This document shows positions 18,789 to 31,373 of a stretch of 64,000 bases of DNA, piece by piece; positions within the stretch are counted from its first letter, which is position 1, and every line of letters starts with the position of its first letter. The notes beneath the pieces were generated by a model. The model was not told the DNA's origin and made no database searches. It saw nothing but the letters and a program-made list of their open reading frames with translations. Where the stretch lies: contig NZ_SELS01000008.1 of assembly GCF_004197395.1 (NCBI RefSeq), positions 1 to 64,000 of the forward strand. Reading direction: 5' to 3'. This DNA is from Paraburkholderia sp. UYCP14C (lineage in GTDB: Bacteria > Pseudomonadota > Gammaproteobacteria > Burkholderiales > Burkholderiaceae). The translations under genes were made by a program, and so were the position numbers.

Positions 18789-19909
18789 CGGCTCTGCCAC
18801 AACGCACGCTGATGGTGATGGCCGGCGGCACCGGGGGACACGTGTTCCCGGGGCTCGCGGTCGCGCATCTGATGCAGGCATGGGGCTGGAAAGTCGTATG
18901 GCTCGGCAACCCCGCGGGCATGGAGGCGACGCTGGTACCGAAGCACGGCATTCCAATGGAGTACGTGCGCTTCGGCGGCGTGCGCGGTAAAGGTCTAAAG
19001 ACCAAGCTGATGCTGCCGGTGAACCTGCTGCGCGCGTGCACGCAGAGCCTCTCGGTGCTGCGTCGCGTGAAGCCCGACGTCGTGCTCGGCATGGGCGGCT
19101 ACATCACGTTCCCGGCGGGTCTGATGACCGCGCTGAGCGGGTGCCCGCTCGTGCTGCACGAACAGAATTCGATCGCCGGTCTCGCGAACAAGGTGCTCGC
19201 GAAGCTCGCGAAGCGCGTGCTGGTCGCGTTTCCGAATGCGTTGCCGCATGCCGAATGGACCGGCAATCCGATTCGTGAGGAACTTGCGCGCGCGAATGCA
19301 CCCAAAGCACGCTACGCGCAGCGTAATGGTCCGGTGAACGTGCTCGTCGTGGGCGGCAGTCTCGGCGCCGCCGCGTTGAACGAAGTCGTGCCGCGCGCGG
19401 TCGCGCTGCTTGACCCCAACGAGCGGCCGCGCATCGTGCATCAGGCGGGCGCCAAGCATATCGACGCGCTGCGCGAGAACTATGCGGCCGCAGGCTTGCA
19501 GGCAGGCGCGGACGTCTCGCTGGTGCCGTTCATCGACGACATGACGAGCGCCTATGCGCAGGCCGATCTGGTGATCTGCCGCTCGGGCGCGATGACGGTG
19601 TCGGAGATTTCGGCGGTCGGCGTCGCGGCGCTGTTCGTGCCGTTCCCGTACGCGGTCGACGATCACCAGACCACTAATGCAGCGTTCCTCGCCGACAACG
19701 GCGCGGCGCTGGTCGTGCAACAACGCGACCTGTCGGCGGAAAAGCTCGCCGACTGGTTGCGCAGCCAGACGCGGGAAAGTCTCGCGGCCATGGCGGAGCG
19801 TTCGCGCTCGCTCGCGAAACCGGATGCCACCGAACAGGTCGCGCAGATCTGCGCGACGGTGGCGGGTGCGGGTTCGACGGCGGGCGTGAGCCCAGAAGGA
19901 AAGCAATGA
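18785..19909 (+). CDS. murG: UDP-N-acetylglucosamine-N-acetylmuramyl-(pentapeptide) pyrophosphoryl-undecaprenol GlcNAc transferase
   Basis: A 374-residue GT28 (GT-B fold) peripheral membrane enzyme that makes lipid II from lipid I. G-loops GGTGGH (14-19) and [11 protein letters not shown], plus the acceptor and donor motifs [13 protein letters not shown] and [10 protein letters not shown], are present. The C-terminal tail ([15 protein letters not shown]) is extended. It overlaps ftsW by ATGA and murC by ATGA. Confidence 0.96.
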   Translation: MTALPQRTLMVMAGGTGGHVFPGLAVAHLMQAWGWKVVWLGNPAGMEATLVPKHGIPMEYVRFGGVRGKGLKTKLMLPVNLLRACTQSLSVLRRVKPDVVLGMGGYITFPAGLMTALSGCPLVLHEQNSIAGLANKVLAKLAKRVLVAFPNALPHAEWTGNPIREELARANAPKARYAQRNGPVNVLVVGGSLGAAALNEVVPRAVALLDPNERPRIVHQAGAKHIDALRENYAAAGLQAGADVSLVPFIDDMTSAYAQADLVICRSGAMTVSEISAVGVAALFVPFPYAVDDHQTTNAAFLADNGAALVVQQRDLSAEKLADWLRSQTRESLAAMAERSRSLAKPDATEQVAQICATVAGAGSTAGVSPEGKQ

Positions 19910-21309
19910 AACACATCGTCAAACACATTCATTTCGTCGGCATCGGCGGCGTGGGCATGAGCGGCATCGCCGAAGTGCTGGTCAATCTCGGCTATCAGGT
20001 GAGCGGCTCGGACCTGTCGGGCAACGCGGTCACGGAGCGTCTCGCCGGGCTCGGCGCGCGCATTTCGATCGGCCATGCGGCGGAGAACATCGAAGGCGCG
20101 AACGCGGTGGTGGTGTCGACCGCGGTGCGCAGCGACAACCCGGAAGTGCTGGCCGCTCGTCATCGCCGCATTCCGATCGTGCCGCGCGCGGTGATGCTCG
20201 CGGAGCTGATGCGTCTGAAGCAGGGCATCGCGATCGCCGGCACGCATGGCAAGACCACGACCACGTCGCTGGTCGCGAGCGTGCTCGCAGCGGGCGGGCT
20301 CGATCCGACCTTCGTGATCGGCGGGCGGCTGATCAGCGCGGGCGCGAATGCGCGCCTCGGCACCGGCGACTTCATCGTCGCCGAGGCGGACGAATCGGAC
20401 GCGTCGTTCCTGAACCTGTTCCCGGTGATCGAAGTCATCACGAACATCGACGCCGATCATATGGACACCTATGGTCACGACTTCGCGCGTCTGAAACAGG
20501 CGTTCATCGAATTCACGCACCGTCTGCCGTTCTACGGCATCGCGGTGCTGTGCGTCGACGATCCGAACGTGAAGGAGATCCTGCCGTTCGTGTCGAAGCC
20601 GATCATCCGCTACGGTTTCGCGGCCGATGCGCAGGTGCGCGCGGTCAACGTCGAAGCGCGCGAAGGCCGCATGCATTTCACCGTGATGCGCGAGGACGCG
20701 GCGCCGCTCGACGTCACGTTGAACCTGCCGGGCGAGCACAACGTGCAGAACGCGTTGGCCGCAATTGCAATTGCGACTGAACTTGAAGTGAAAGATGCCG
20801 ATATCCAGCGAGCGCTCGCGGATTTCAACGGCGTCGGCCGACGCTTCCAGCGCTACGGCGAAGTGCCGGTCGTCAGCGACGGCGAGGCCGTGGGCTCTTA
20901 CACGCTGGTGGACGACTACGGTCATCACCCGGTCGAAATGGCCGCCACGGTGGCGGCGGCGCGCGGCGCATTTCCGGGCCGTCGTCTGGTGCTGGCGTTC
21001 CAGCCGCACCGCTTCACGCGCACACGTGATTGCTTCGAGGATTTCGTGAAGGTGCTGTCGACCGTCGACGCGCTCGTGCTGACCGAAGTCTATTCGGCCG
21101 GCGAAGCGCCGATCGTCGCGGCCGACGGGCGCGCGTTGGCGCGCGCGCTGCGCGTGGCGGGCAAGGTCGAGCCGGTGTTCGTCGATACGGTGGATGAAGT
21201 GCCGGACGCGCTCTCTACGGTGGTGCGCGACGGCGATGTGGTGATTACGATGGGCGCGGGTTCGATCGGCGGTGTGCCGGTTCGACTCGCTCAGGAACAG
21301 AAGGTGTGA
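19906..21309 (+). CDS. murC: UDP-N-acetylmuramate-L-alanine ligase
   Basis: A 467-residue Mur ligase that adds L-Ala to UDP-MurNAc, the first peptide step. Motifs are [17 protein letters not shown] at the N terminus, the ATP loop [11 protein letters not shown] near 111-121, [19 protein letters not shown] and the HRFTRT segment in the C-terminal domain. The start overlaps the murG stop. The ddl start lies 1 nt after the murC stop. Confidence 0.96.
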   Translation: MKHIVKHIHFVGIGGVGMSGIAEVLVNLGYQVSGSDLSGNAVTERLAGLGARISIGHAAENIEGANAVVVSTAVRSDNPEVLAARHRRIPIVPRAVMLAELMRLKQGIAIAGTHGKTTTTSLVASVLAAGGLDPTFVIGGRLISAGANARLGTGDFIVAEADESDASFLNLFPVIEVITNIDADHMDTYGHDFARLKQAFIEFTHRLPFYGIAVLCVDDPNVKEILPFVSKPIIRYGFAADAQVRAVNVEAREGRMHFTVMREDAAPLDVTLNLPGEHNVQNALAAIAIATELEVKDADIQRALADFNGVGRRFQRYGEVPVVSDGEAVGSYTLVDDYGHHPVEMAATVAAARGAFPGRRLVLAFQPHRFTRTRDCFEDFVKVLSTVDALVLTEVYSAGEAPIVAADGRALARALRVAGKVEPVFVDTVDEVPDALSTVVRDGDVVITMGAGSIGGVPVRLAQEQKV

Positions 21310-21310
21310 G

Positions 21311-22252
21311 ATGAGCAGTATCGATCCCAAACAATTCGGCAAGGTTGCAGTGCTGCTCGGCGGTAATTCCGCCGAGCGCGAGGTGTCGCTCAATTCCGGG
21401 CGTCTGGTGTTGCAAGGTCTGCGCGACGCGGGCGTCGACGCGCATCCGTTCGATCCGGCCGAGCGTCCGCTCTCCGCGTTGAAGGATGAAGGCTTCGTGC
21501 GCGCGTTCAACGCGCTGCATGGCGGCTACGGCGAGAACGGCCAGATCCAGGGCGCGCTCGATTTTTATGGCATCCGCTATACCGGCAGCGGCGTGCTCGG
21601 CTCGGCGCTCGGTCTCGACAAGTTCCGCACCAAGCTCGTGTGGCAGCAGCTCGGCATTCCGACGCCGCCGTTCGAAGCGGTGCTGCGCGGCGACGACTAC
21701 GCAGCGCGCGCGCAAGAGATCGTCGCGAAGCTCGGTCTGCCGCTGTTCGTGAAGCCGGCAAGCGAAGGTTCGAGCGTCGCCGTGATCAAGGTGAAGAGCG
21801 CGGACGCGTTGCCGGCTGCGTTGATCGAAGCCGTGAAGTACGACCGCATCGTCGTGGTCGAGAAGAGCATCGAAGGCGGCGGCGAGTACACCGCGTGCAT
21901 CGCCGGCAATCTGGACCTGCCGGTGATCCGCATCGTGCCGGCCGGCGAGTTCTACGACTACCACGCGAAGTACATCGCCAACGACACGCAGTATCTGATT
22001 CCGTGCGGTCTCGCCGCCGAAGAGGAAGCGCGCCTGAAGGTGCTCGCGCGCCGCGCGTTCGACGTGCTCGGCTGCACCGACTGGGGCCGCGCGGACTTCA
22101 TGCTCGATGGCGAAGGCAAGCCGTACTTCCTCGAAGTGAACACGGCGCCCGGCATGACCGATCACTCGCTGCCGCCGAAAGCGGCGCGCGCGGTCGGCAT
22201 CAGCTATCAGGAACTGGTGGTCGGCGTGTTGGCGCTGACGCTGCAGGATTAA
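21311..22252 (+). CDS. ddl: D-alanine-D-alanine ligase
   Basis: A 313-residue ATP-grasp ligase that makes D-Ala-D-Ala for MurF. It shows [17 protein letters not shown] at the N terminus, [44 protein letters not shown] and [15 protein letters not shown]. The length matches DdlB. ATG 21311 follows the murC stop directly and sits at the conserved N terminus ([18 protein letters not shown]); an upstream GTG inside murC is not favoured. Confidence 0.95.
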   Translation: MSSIDPKQFGKVAVLLGGNSAEREVSLNSGRLVLQGLRDAGVDAHPFDPAERPLSALKDEGFVRAFNALHGGYGENGQIQGALDFYGIRYTGSGVLGSALGLDKFRTKLVWQQLGIPTPPFEAVLRGDDYAARAQEIVAKLGLPLFVKPASEGSSVAVIKVKSADALPAALIEAVKYDRIVVVEKSIEGGGEYTACIAGNLDLPVIRIVPAGEFYDYHAKYIANDTQYLIPCGLAAEEEARLKVLARRAFDVLGCTDWGRADFMLDGEGKPYFLEVNTAPGMTDHSLPPKAARAVGISYQELVVGVLALTLQD

Positions 22253-22275
22253 CCAAGGTAACCGCAAGCAAGCCC

Positions 22276-23028
22276 ATGTGGAACAACGTTCGCCAGCTCA
22301 ATCTCGCCACCAACGCGCTGCACGCGTTGCTGGTGCTCGTGCTGCTGGCGGCGGGCGGTTACTGGCTGATCCAGCGCCCGAATTTCGCGCTGCGCGAGAT
22401 CCAGATCGACGGCGATACCGAGCACATCAATTCGCCGACGGTGCGCGCCGGCGTCGTGGGACGCCTGAAGGGCAACTTCTTCACGGTCGATCTCGACGTT
22501 GCGCGTCAGGCGTTCGAGCAGATGCCGTGGGTGCGTCACGCGAGCGTGCGGCGCGTGTGGCCGAATGCACTGGCTGTCACGCTCGAGGAGTACAAGCCGC
22601 TTGGGACGTGGGGCAGCGATCAGCTCGTGAGCGTCGACGGCGAGCTGTTCACCGCGAACCAGGGCGAGCTCGACGAAGACCTGCCCGCGTTCGACGGTCC
22701 GGACGGCACGGCGAAGGAAGTCGTCGCGCGGTATCACGACTTCCAGAAGTGGTTCGCGGCGATCCACGAGGCGCCCGAGGAAGTGACGCTGTCGCCGCGC
22801 TACGCGTGGACGGTGAAGCTGTCGAACGGCACGCAGGTCGAGTTGGGCCGCGAACGCAATCAGGACACGCTGGCCGATCGCAGCAAGCGCCTGACCGCGG
22901 CATGGAGCGCGGTGACGCAACGTTGGGGAAAGGATATCGAGTATGCGGACTTGCGCTATCCGAACGGTTTCGCGATTCGTGCCGCTGGCATGCGCTTCAT
23001 CAGCGAACCCGACAAGGGCAAGAAGTAA
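22276..23028 (+). CDS. ftsQ: Cell division protein FtsQ
   Basis: A 250-residue bitopic divisome protein. A short N terminus is followed by a membrane helix (about 16-34) and a periplasmic POTRA domain (about 40-110; FALREIQIDGDTEHINSPTVR). The FtsQ beta domain follows and contains MPWVRHASVRRVWPNALAVTLEEY. It links FtsL/FtsB and the septal synthases to the early divisome. It lies between ddl and ftsA as in other proteobacteria. The ATG at 22276 is set by the helix position. Confidence 0.94.
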   Translation: MWNNVRQLNLATNALHALLVLVLLAAGGYWLIQRPNFALREIQIDGDTEHINSPTVRAGVVGRLKGNFFTVDLDVARQAFEQMPWVRHASVRRVWPNALAVTLEEYKPLGTWGSDQLVSVDGELFTANQGELDEDLPAFDGPDGTAKEVVARYHDFQKWFAAIHEAPEEVTLSPRYAWTVKLSNGTQVELGRERNQDTLADRSKRLTAAWSAVTQRWGKDIEYADLRYPNGFAIRAAGMRFISEPDKGKK

Positions 23029-23055
23029 ACGGACATCACACGCACTGAGCACGCT

Positions 23056-24288
23056 ATGAGTAAAGACTATAAAGATCTGCTGGTCTCCCTCGACATCGGA
23101 ACGGCGAAGGTGGTGGCCATCGTCGCCGAGTTGAAGGGCGAGGGTCACTATGAGGTGATCGGTCTCGGGCAGAGCGAATCGAAGGGGCTCAAGAAGGGCG
23201 TGGTGGTGAACATCGAAGCCACCGTGCAGTCGATTCAGCGCGCACTCGAAGAGGCTGAGCTGATGGCCGACTGCAAGATCACGAATGTGTTCACGGGCAT
23301 CGCCGGCAGCCATATCCGCAGCTTCAATTCGAGCGGCATGGTCGCGATCAAGGAGAAGGAAGTCACGCAGGCGGATGTCGCGCGCGTGATCGAAACGGCC
23401 AAGGCGATCAACATCCCGACCGACCAGCAGGTGCTGCATATCCTCACGCAGGAATTCATCATCGACGGTCAGGAAGATGTGCGCGAGCCGATCGGCATGA
23501 GCGGTATCCGCCTCGAAGTGAAGGTGCATATCGTCACCGGCGCGGTCAGCGCGGCGCAGAACATCGTCAAGTGCGTGCGCCGCTGCGGCCTCGAAGTGAA
23601 CGATCTGATCCTGCAGCCGCTCGCGTCGTCGCTCGCGGTGCTGACGGAAGACGAAAAGGAACTGGGCGTGGTGCTGGTCGATATCGGCGGCGGCACGACC
23701 GACATCGCGATCTTCAGCGAAGGCGCGATCCGCCATACGGCCGTGATTCCGATCGCCGGCGACCAGATCACCAGCGACATCGCGATGGCGCTGCGCACGC
23801 CGACGCCGGATGCCGAAGACATCAAGGTCGACTACGGCATCGCCAAGCAGGCGCTCGCCGATCCGGACGAGATGATCGAAGTGCCGGGGCTCGGCGAGCG
23901 CGGTCCGCGCACGTTGTCGCGCCAGGCGTTGGCGGCCGTGATCGAGCCGCGCGTCGAAGAACTGTTTTCGCTCGTGCAGCAGGTGGTGCGCGAGTCGGGT
24001 TACGAAGAACTGCTGAGCTCCGGCGTCGTGCTGACGGGCGGCGCGTCGATGATGATCGGCATGGTCGAGCTCGGTGAGGACATTTTCCTGAAGCCGGTGC
24101 GCATTGGCGTGCCGGAGTATGCGGGCGGTCTCGCCGACGTCGTGCGCAATCCGCGCTATTCGACGGCGATGGGCCTGCTCGTCGAAGGCCGCTCGCAGCG
24201 GATGCGCGGGCGCAAGGTCGCGGTGCAGTCGGGGTCGATGGGACAGGTGTTCTCGCGTATGAAGGACTGGTTCCTCGGCAACTTCTGA
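23056..24288 (+). CDS. ftsA: Cell division protein FtsA
   Basis: A 410-residue actin-family ATPase that tethers FtsZ to the membrane. The phosphate-1 motif is SLDIGTAKV near residue 11, and VLVDIGGGTTDIAIF near 205 is the second. The 1C domain lies between them. The C terminus MKDWFLGNF is the amphipathic membrane-targeting helix. It starts 27 nt after ftsQ and precedes ftsZ by 116 nt. Confidence 0.96.
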   Translation: MSKDYKDLLVSLDIGTAKVVAIVAELKGEGHYEVIGLGQSESKGLKKGVVVNIEATVQSIQRALEEAELMADCKITNVFTGIAGSHIRSFNSSGMVAIKEKEVTQADVARVIETAKAINIPTDQQVLHILTQEFIIDGQEDVREPIGMSGIRLEVKVHIVTGAVSAAQNIVKCVRRCGLEVNDLILQPLASSLAVLTEDEKELGVVLVDIGGGTTDIAIFSEGAIRHTAVIPIAGDQITSDIAMALRTPTPDAEDIKVDYGIAKQALADPDEMIEVPGLGERGPRTLSRQALAAVIEPRVEELFSLVQQVVRESGYEELLSSGVVLTGGASMMIGMVELGEDIFLKPVRIGVPEYAGGLADVVRNPRYSTAMGLLVEGRSQRMRGRKVAVQSGSMGQVFSRMKDWFLGNF

Positions 24289-24404
24289 CCACAGGTTTCG
24301 AGAAATTCGCGCTGGTGCCGGCGGCTGGTGCGCGACAGGGGGTTGCCCGATCTCCTGCCGGATAACGCCGAGTGGCAGTAACTTTTTATCTTGACGGAGG
24401 CAAC

Positions 24405-25607
24405 ATGGAATTCCAGATGCTGGAAACCGAAACGAACGGCACCATCATCAAGGTCGTCGGAGTCGGTGGCGCTGGCGGCAATGCCGTTCAGCACATGATC
24501 AACAAAGGCGTGCAAGGCGTCGACTTCATCGTGATGAACACGGACGCGCAGGCGCTGTCGCGTTCGCGCGCCACCGCGGTGATCCAGCTCGGCAACACGG
24601 GTCTGGGCGCAGGCGCCAAGCCGGAAATGGGCCGCGCTGCCGCTGAAGAAGCACGCGAGCGCATCGCCGACGCACTGCGCGGCGCGCACATGGTGTTCAT
24701 CACCGCCGGCATGGGTGGGGGCACCGGCACGGGCGCGGCACCGGTCGTGGCGCAGATCGCCAAGGAAATGGGTATTCTGACCGTCGGTGTGGTCAGCAAG
24801 CCGTTCGAATTCGAAGGCGGCAAGCGTATGCGCGTGGCGGAAGCCGGTTCGCAGCAACTGGAGGATCACGTCGACTCGCTGATCGTCGTGCTGAACGACA
24901 AGCTGTTCGAGGTGATGGGCGACGACGCCGAGATGGACAAGTGCTTCCAGTGCGCTGACGACGTTCTGAACAACGCGGTTGCGGGCATTGCGGAAATCAT
25001 CAACGTCGACGGTCTCGTCAACGTCGACTTCGAAGACGTGAAGACCGTGATGGGCGAGCAGGGCAAGGCGATGATGGGCACGGCGACGGTCGCCGGTGTC
25101 GATCGCGCGCGTCTCGCGGCCGAGCAGGCCGTCGCGAGCCCGCTGCTGGAAGGCGTCGATCTGTCGGGCGCGCGCGGCGTGTTGGTCAACATCACGTCGA
25201 GCCGTTCGCTGCGTCTGTCGGAAACGCGCGAAGTGATGAACACGATCAAGAGCTATGCCGCGGAAGATGCAACCGTGATCTTCGGCGCCGTGTACGACGA
25301 CGCGATGGGCGACGCGCTGCGCGTGACGGTCGTGGCAACGGGTCTGGGCCGCGCGGCGAAGAAGCAGCAATCGGCACCGATGACGCTGCTGCGTACCGGC
25401 ACCGACAACCAGCCGATCGGCGCGATGGCGCATGCGGCGTACGCACCGGCAGCGGGCCACGCCAGCACGGCCGACTACGGCGCGCTCGACACGCCGGCAG
25501 TGTGGCGCACGTCGCGCGACACCGCGGCCTCGCACGTGCAGGCGCTGCAGGAAAAGGGCGTCGATACGTACGACATTCCGGCATTCCTGCGCAAGCAGGC
25601 GGACTGA
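24405..25607 (+). CDS. ftsZ: Cell division GTPase FtsZ
   Basis: A 400-residue bacterial tubulin that forms the Z ring. The G-box GGGTGTG is at 104-110 and the T7 loop NVDFEDVKTVM near 207. A short variable linker follows the globular core from about 320, and the extreme C terminus DIPAFLRKQ is the conserved peptide bound by FtsA, ZipA-type anchors and ZapD. ATG 24405 has CGGAGG about 5 nt upstream; the upstream in-frame GTG at 24372 has no such site. This is the last gene of the cluster. Confidence 0.97.
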   Translation: MEFQMLETETNGTIIKVVGVGGAGGNAVQHMINKGVQGVDFIVMNTDAQALSRSRATAVIQLGNTGLGAGAKPEMGRAAAEEARERIADALRGAHMVFITAGMGGGTGTGAAPVVAQIAKEMGILTVGVVSKPFEFEGGKRMRVAEAGSQQLEDHVDSLIVVLNDKLFEVMGDDAEMDKCFQCADDVLNNAVAGIAEIINVDGLVNVDFEDVKTVMGEQGKAMMGTATVAGVDRARLAAEQAVASPLLEGVDLSGARGVLVNITSSRSLRLSETREVMNTIKSYAAEDATVIFGAVYDDAMGDALRVTVVATGLGRAAKKQQSAPMTLLRTGTDNQPIGAMAHAAYAPAAGHASTADYGALDTPAVWRTSRDTAASHVQALQEKGVDTYDIPAFLRKQAD

Positions 25608-25790
25608 GCGCACGGGCAGGCTTCGTTGCCGCGCTGCGAGTTGTATCGCAGGTGCAGCGCTGGCGGACGAATGCACGAGCGTGGCGGGTGAACGGCAAGC
25701 AGGTCGCGTATCGTCTGATTCGCGGCAGGGGCAACTGCCCTCTGCGGATTCGCGAAACGGACGGAGTGACTGCCGCCGAACGGCGTGGCC

Positions 25791-25796
25791 TATAGT
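25791..25796 (+). promoter_or_regulatory. Candidate -10 for the peroxiredoxin
   Basis: TATAGT about 75 nt before the ATG. A loose GTGACT lies 19 bp upstream as a possible -35. The rest of the 264-nt gap after ftsZ shows only a small GCGCTGC...GCAGCGC hairpin near 25635. Confidence 0.35.
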
Positions 25797-25871
25797 TGAA
25801 CTGGCCGAGCCGATATTCACTGCGACACGAGGACGTGCGAGCGTGCTTCGCATCGATGCAAAGGACTGAGC

Positions 25872-26375
25872 ATGATCAAGGAAGGTGAAAAGCTGCCCGA
25901 CGCGACGCTCTTCGAGTATGTCGAAGACGACCGGGCGGGCTGCACGATCGGACCGAACAGTTTCGACGTGCGCGAGCAGACGGCGGGCAAGCGCGTGGTG
26001 ATCTTCGGATTGCCCGGCGCATTCACGCCGACCTGTTCGGCCAAACATGTACCGGGCTATGTCGAGCAGGCTGAGCAGTTGCGCGCTGCCGGCATCGACG
26101 AAATCTGGTGCGTGTCCGTCAACGACGCGTTCGTGATGGGCGCGTGGGGACGCGATCAGCACACCTCGGGCAAGGTGCGCATGATGGCGGACGGCAGTGC
26201 GGCTTTCACGCGGGCGCTTGGTCTGGAGCAGGATCTGTCGGCGCGCGGCATGGGGATTCGTTCCCTGCGCTACGCGATGGTGGTCGACGACGGCGTGGTC
26301 AAGACGCTGAACGTCGAGGCTGCCGGCAAATTTGAAGTCAGCGATGCAGCGAGTATTCTCGCTACGTTGAGCTAG
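25872..26375 (+). CDS. Peroxiredoxin (Prx5/type II family)
   Basis: A 167-residue thiol peroxidase that reduces H2O2 and organic hydroperoxides in the cytoplasm. The peroxidatic Cys is C55 in LPGAFTPTCSAKHVPGY, the Prx5 signature. Other Cys residues at 24 (AGCTIGP) and about 80 (IWCVSVN) could resolve it, or an external thiol such as glutaredoxin. WGRDQHTSGKVRMMADGSAAF is also typical of this family. The gene stands alone between ftsZ and lpxC. Confidence 0.92.
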   Translation: MIKEGEKLPDATLFEYVEDDRAGCTIGPNSFDVREQTAGKRVVIFGLPGAFTPTCSAKHVPGYVEQAEQLRAAGIDEIWCVSVNDAFVMGAWGRDQHTSGKVRMMADGSAAFTRALGLEQDLSARGMGIRSLRYAMVVDDGVVKTLNVEAAGKFEVSDAASILATLS

Positions 26376-26470
26376 TTGCTGACGTCGCACCTTCGCCGCG
26401 ACCCCGCACGCTTATGCTGCGTGGCGCCACGGCAACGGTGATTGCGACGCTTTTGTGACAGGCCGTTACG

Positions 26471-26514
26471 CGGGCCGATGACCGGAAACGCCTCCGTTCC
26501 GGGGCATCGGCCCG
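26471..26514. other. 44-nt nested stem-loop between the peroxiredoxin and lpxC
   Basis: A perfect 10-bp outer stem (26471-26480 with 26505-26514) encloses an inner stem of CCGGAA and TTCCGG (26482-26487 with 26497-26502). No T-tract follows. It may end the peroxiredoxin transcript or act in the lpxC upstream region. Confidence 0.6.
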
Positions 26515-26601
26515 TCACGCTTTCCGTCGCTGTGCCCAGTGGGTAATGCAGCGAAACAGATTGTCACGTTCCCCGCAAAGACGCTGGTCAGGGGATTGGA
26601 G

Positions 26602-26607
26602 TATAAT
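26602..26607 (+). promoter_or_regulatory. Candidate lpxC -10
   Basis: A perfect TATAAT 56 nt before the lpxC ATG. No good -35 lies at 16-18 bp, so an activator or a weak -35 may be involved. Confidence 0.5.
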
Positions 26608-26663
26608 TCGCGCTATGGAATAAAAAATCCTGATTAGGATTTTCAATCGAACAGAAGACCACC

Positions 26664-27581
26664 ATGTTGAAGCAGCGCACAATCAAATCGATCGTCAAGA
26701 CCGTCGGCATCGGGTTGCACTCCGGCCGTAAGGTCAATCTGACGCTCCGCCCGGCGGCGCCGGGCACTGGCATCGTGTTTTCGCGCGTGGATTTGCCCAC
26801 GCCGGTGGACATTCCTGCGTCGGCGATGGCGATTGGCGATACGCGTCTGGCTTCCGTGTTGCAGAAAGACGGCGCGCGCGTGTCGACCATCGAGCATCTG
26901 ATGTCCGCCTGCGCCGGTCTCGGCATCGACAACCTTTACGTCGACGTCACCGCCGAAGAAATCCCGATCATGGACGGCAGCGCGGGTTCGTTCGTGTTTC
27001 TGATCCAGTCGGCGGGCATCGAAGAGCAGAACGCGCCGAAGAAATTCATCAAGGTCACGAAGCCGGTCGAAATCCGCGACGGCGACAAGTTCGCGCGCCT
27101 CGATCCGTTCTTCGGTTTCAAGCTCAAATTCACGATCGACTTCCGTCATCCGGCCGTGGACAAGACCGGCCAGGCGCTGGAAGTGGATTTCGCCAACACG
27201 TCGTACGTCCGCGAAATCGCGCGCGCCCGCACGTTCGGCTTCGCGCATGAAGTGGAAATGATGCGCGAGCTCGGCCTTGCGCGCGGCGGCAGCATGGACA
27301 ACGCGATCGTGCTCGACGAGTACCGCATCCTGAACAATGACGGCCTGCGTTACGACGACGAGTTCGTCAAGCACAAGATGCTCGACGCGATCGGCGACCT
27401 GTACGTGGTCGGTCACCCGCTGCTCGCGTCGTACACCGCGTACAAGTCGGGCCACGGTCTGAACAACGCGCTGCTGCGCGAGCTGCTCGCGCATGAAGAC
27501 TCGTACGAAATCGTCACCTTCGACGATTCGCAAAAGGCACCGCGCGGCTTCGCGTACGAAACGCAGACGGCGTTCGCGTAA
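26664..27581 (+). CDS. lpxC: UDP-3-O-acyl-N-acetylglucosamine deacetylase
   Basis: A 305-residue zinc deacetylase, the committed step of lipid A synthesis. Zinc ligands H78 (STIEHLMSA), H237 and D241 ([11 protein letters not shown]) and the catalytic H264 (SGHGLNN) are all visible. The two alpha/beta domains have the usual length. It follows the division cluster as in many proteobacteria. Stability in E. coli is controlled by FtsH through the C terminus; the tail here (TQTAFA) ends in small residues. Confidence 0.96.
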   Translation: MLKQRTIKSIVKTVGIGLHSGRKVNLTLRPAAPGTGIVFSRVDLPTPVDIPASAMAIGDTRLASVLQKDGARVSTIEHLMSACAGLGIDNLYVDVTAEEIPIMDGSAGSFVFLIQSAGIEEQNAPKKFIKVTKPVEIRDGDKFARLDPFFGFKLKFTIDFRHPAVDKTGQALEVDFANTSYVREIARARTFGFAHEVEMMRELGLARGGSMDNAIVLDEYRILNNDGLRYDDEFVKHKMLDAIGDLYVVGHPLLASYTAYKSGHGLNNALLRELLAHEDSYEIVTFDDSQKAPRGFAYETQTAFA

Positions 27582-27604
27582 CGCCGGCGACAGGCAAGCA
27601 AATG

Positions 27605-27631
27605 AAAAACGGCCCCTCGGGGCCGTTTTTT
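27605..27631. terminator. Bidirectional terminator between lpxC and dciA
   Basis: AAAAACGGCCC (27605-27615) pairs with GGGCCGTTTTT (27620-27630) around a CTCG loop. It serves lpxC on + and, by its flanking A-run, the convergent dciA on -. Confidence 0.9.
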
Positions 27632-27634
27632 CGT

Positions 27635-28117
27635 TCAGCGATTGCGCCGATGCCGCGCGGCCATGCGCGCGAGCGCTTCCTGCAGCGGCGACGGCTCGAG
27701 CGATTCGCTCAACGCCTGCAGCGCGGCGGCGCCGGCCGGCGTCATGCGCGCCTGCTTGGCTGGCGGCGGTTCCTTCAGCGGCTGCGGCCGCACGCGGATC
27801 TTCAGCGCCTGCACGGGCCAGCCGCGCTGCTGCAAATCCGCCAGAAGTCGAGGCTCCAGATGCCGCAGACGCGCCGCGAGCGCATTGTGCGCGGCGAACA
27901 GGGCCAGCACGCCCTCCTTGATGAAGCCCGGCTCGACGCTCGTCGCCAGATAATCGGGCAGCAGCTCGCGCAGATCCTTCTCGAGCGCGGCGATCTGCTC
28001 GACGCCCGCGCGCAACGCCGCGAACGCGTCCGTGCGGCCGAGTACCTCGGCGAGCGGTTGCGGGCGGCGCAGATCGAACTGCTTCGGCGGCCTTGAAAAG
28101 GACGAAAAACGGCTCAT
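27635..28117 (-). CDS. dciA: DciA-like DUF721 protein (helicase-loader family)
   Basis: A 160-residue protein with a DUF721 domain in its middle (about residues 10-105) and a proline/lysine-containing C-terminal tail (KEPPPAKQARMTP). DUF721 proteins include DciA, the ancestral bacterial loader or partner of the replicative helicase DnaB. The match rests on the pattern PLAEVLGRTDAFAALRAGVEQIAALE and on location between lpxC and secA, the usual place in betaproteobacteria. ATG 28117 (MSRFSSFSRPPK) is chosen; the frame stays open for 44 codons upstream. No clear Shine-Dalgarno is seen. The gene is convergent with lpxC and divergent from secA. Confidence 0.75.
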   Translation of the reverse strand: MSRFSSFSRPPKQFDLRRPQPLAEVLGRTDAFAALRAGVEQIAALEKDLRELLPDYLATSVEPGFIKEGVLALFAAHNALAARLRHLEPRLLADLQQRGWPVQALKIRVRPQPLKEPPPAKQARMTPAGAAALQALSESLEPSPLQEALARMAARHRRNR

Positions 28118-28282
28118 GTTTGGGATTGACGACGTGAGCCCGCCCCATGCGCGCTCACGTCGCGATTGTACCGTGCGGGCAGCTTGCGAGGCCGGTCCGT
28201 GGCGCGCTGGAGGTTGCCGGGCGGGGCTGGCGGAGGTCGGCTCGGTCACGGCTGCGACACGAGCGCAGCCGGAGGCGCGTGC

Positions 28283-28288
28283 TAAAAT
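28283..28288 (+). promoter_or_regulatory. Candidate secA -10
   Basis: TAAAAT, 5 of 6 to consensus, about 115 nt before the secA ATG. The -35 region is GC-rich and unconvincing. Confidence 0.35.
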
Positions 28289-28402
28289 GCCCGATTCGAA
28301 TTCACTCTTGGACTAAGCCGCCGAGGACTTTCCGACCCAGGCGCGGTATGCGCGAAGCGCACACCGCGAGCCAGCCGAAGCCGCGACGCAGACACCGATC
28401 CG

Positions 28403-31219
<2,817 letters not shown>

Positions 31220-31224
31220 TTGCC

Positions 31225-31260
31225 GACACGGCGCGCTTTCGGGCGCGCCGCGTCGTTTTT
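31225..31260 (+). terminator. Intrinsic terminator after secA
   Basis: A 12-bp stem (31225-31236 with 31243-31254, one G-U pair) with a TTTCGG loop is followed by GTTTTT. Confidence 0.85.
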
Positions 31261-31332
31261 GAGCGACGCTTGGCCGTTTTGATTTCGCGGGTGACCCGGC
31301 AACACACCCGGGTCATCAGTTCCGTTTCCCCG

Positions 31333-31356
31333 ATGCCGGCGCCCGCCGGCATTTTC
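31333..31356 (+). other. Second hairpin just upstream of argJ
   Basis: ATGCCGGC (31333-31340) pairs perfectly with GCCGGCAT (31345-31352) and is followed by TTTCTT, 20 nt before the argJ ATG. It looks like a weak terminator or a leader hairpin. A further TGACCCG/CGGGTCA repeat lies at 31292-31315. Confidence 0.55.
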
Positions 31357-31373
31357 TTCGACAGGTCGCGACC

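Noticed and set aside
28118-28402. A SecM-like arrest peptide upstream of secA
   Set aside because: No open frame with a signal peptide and a proline-terminated arrest motif is present on the + strand.
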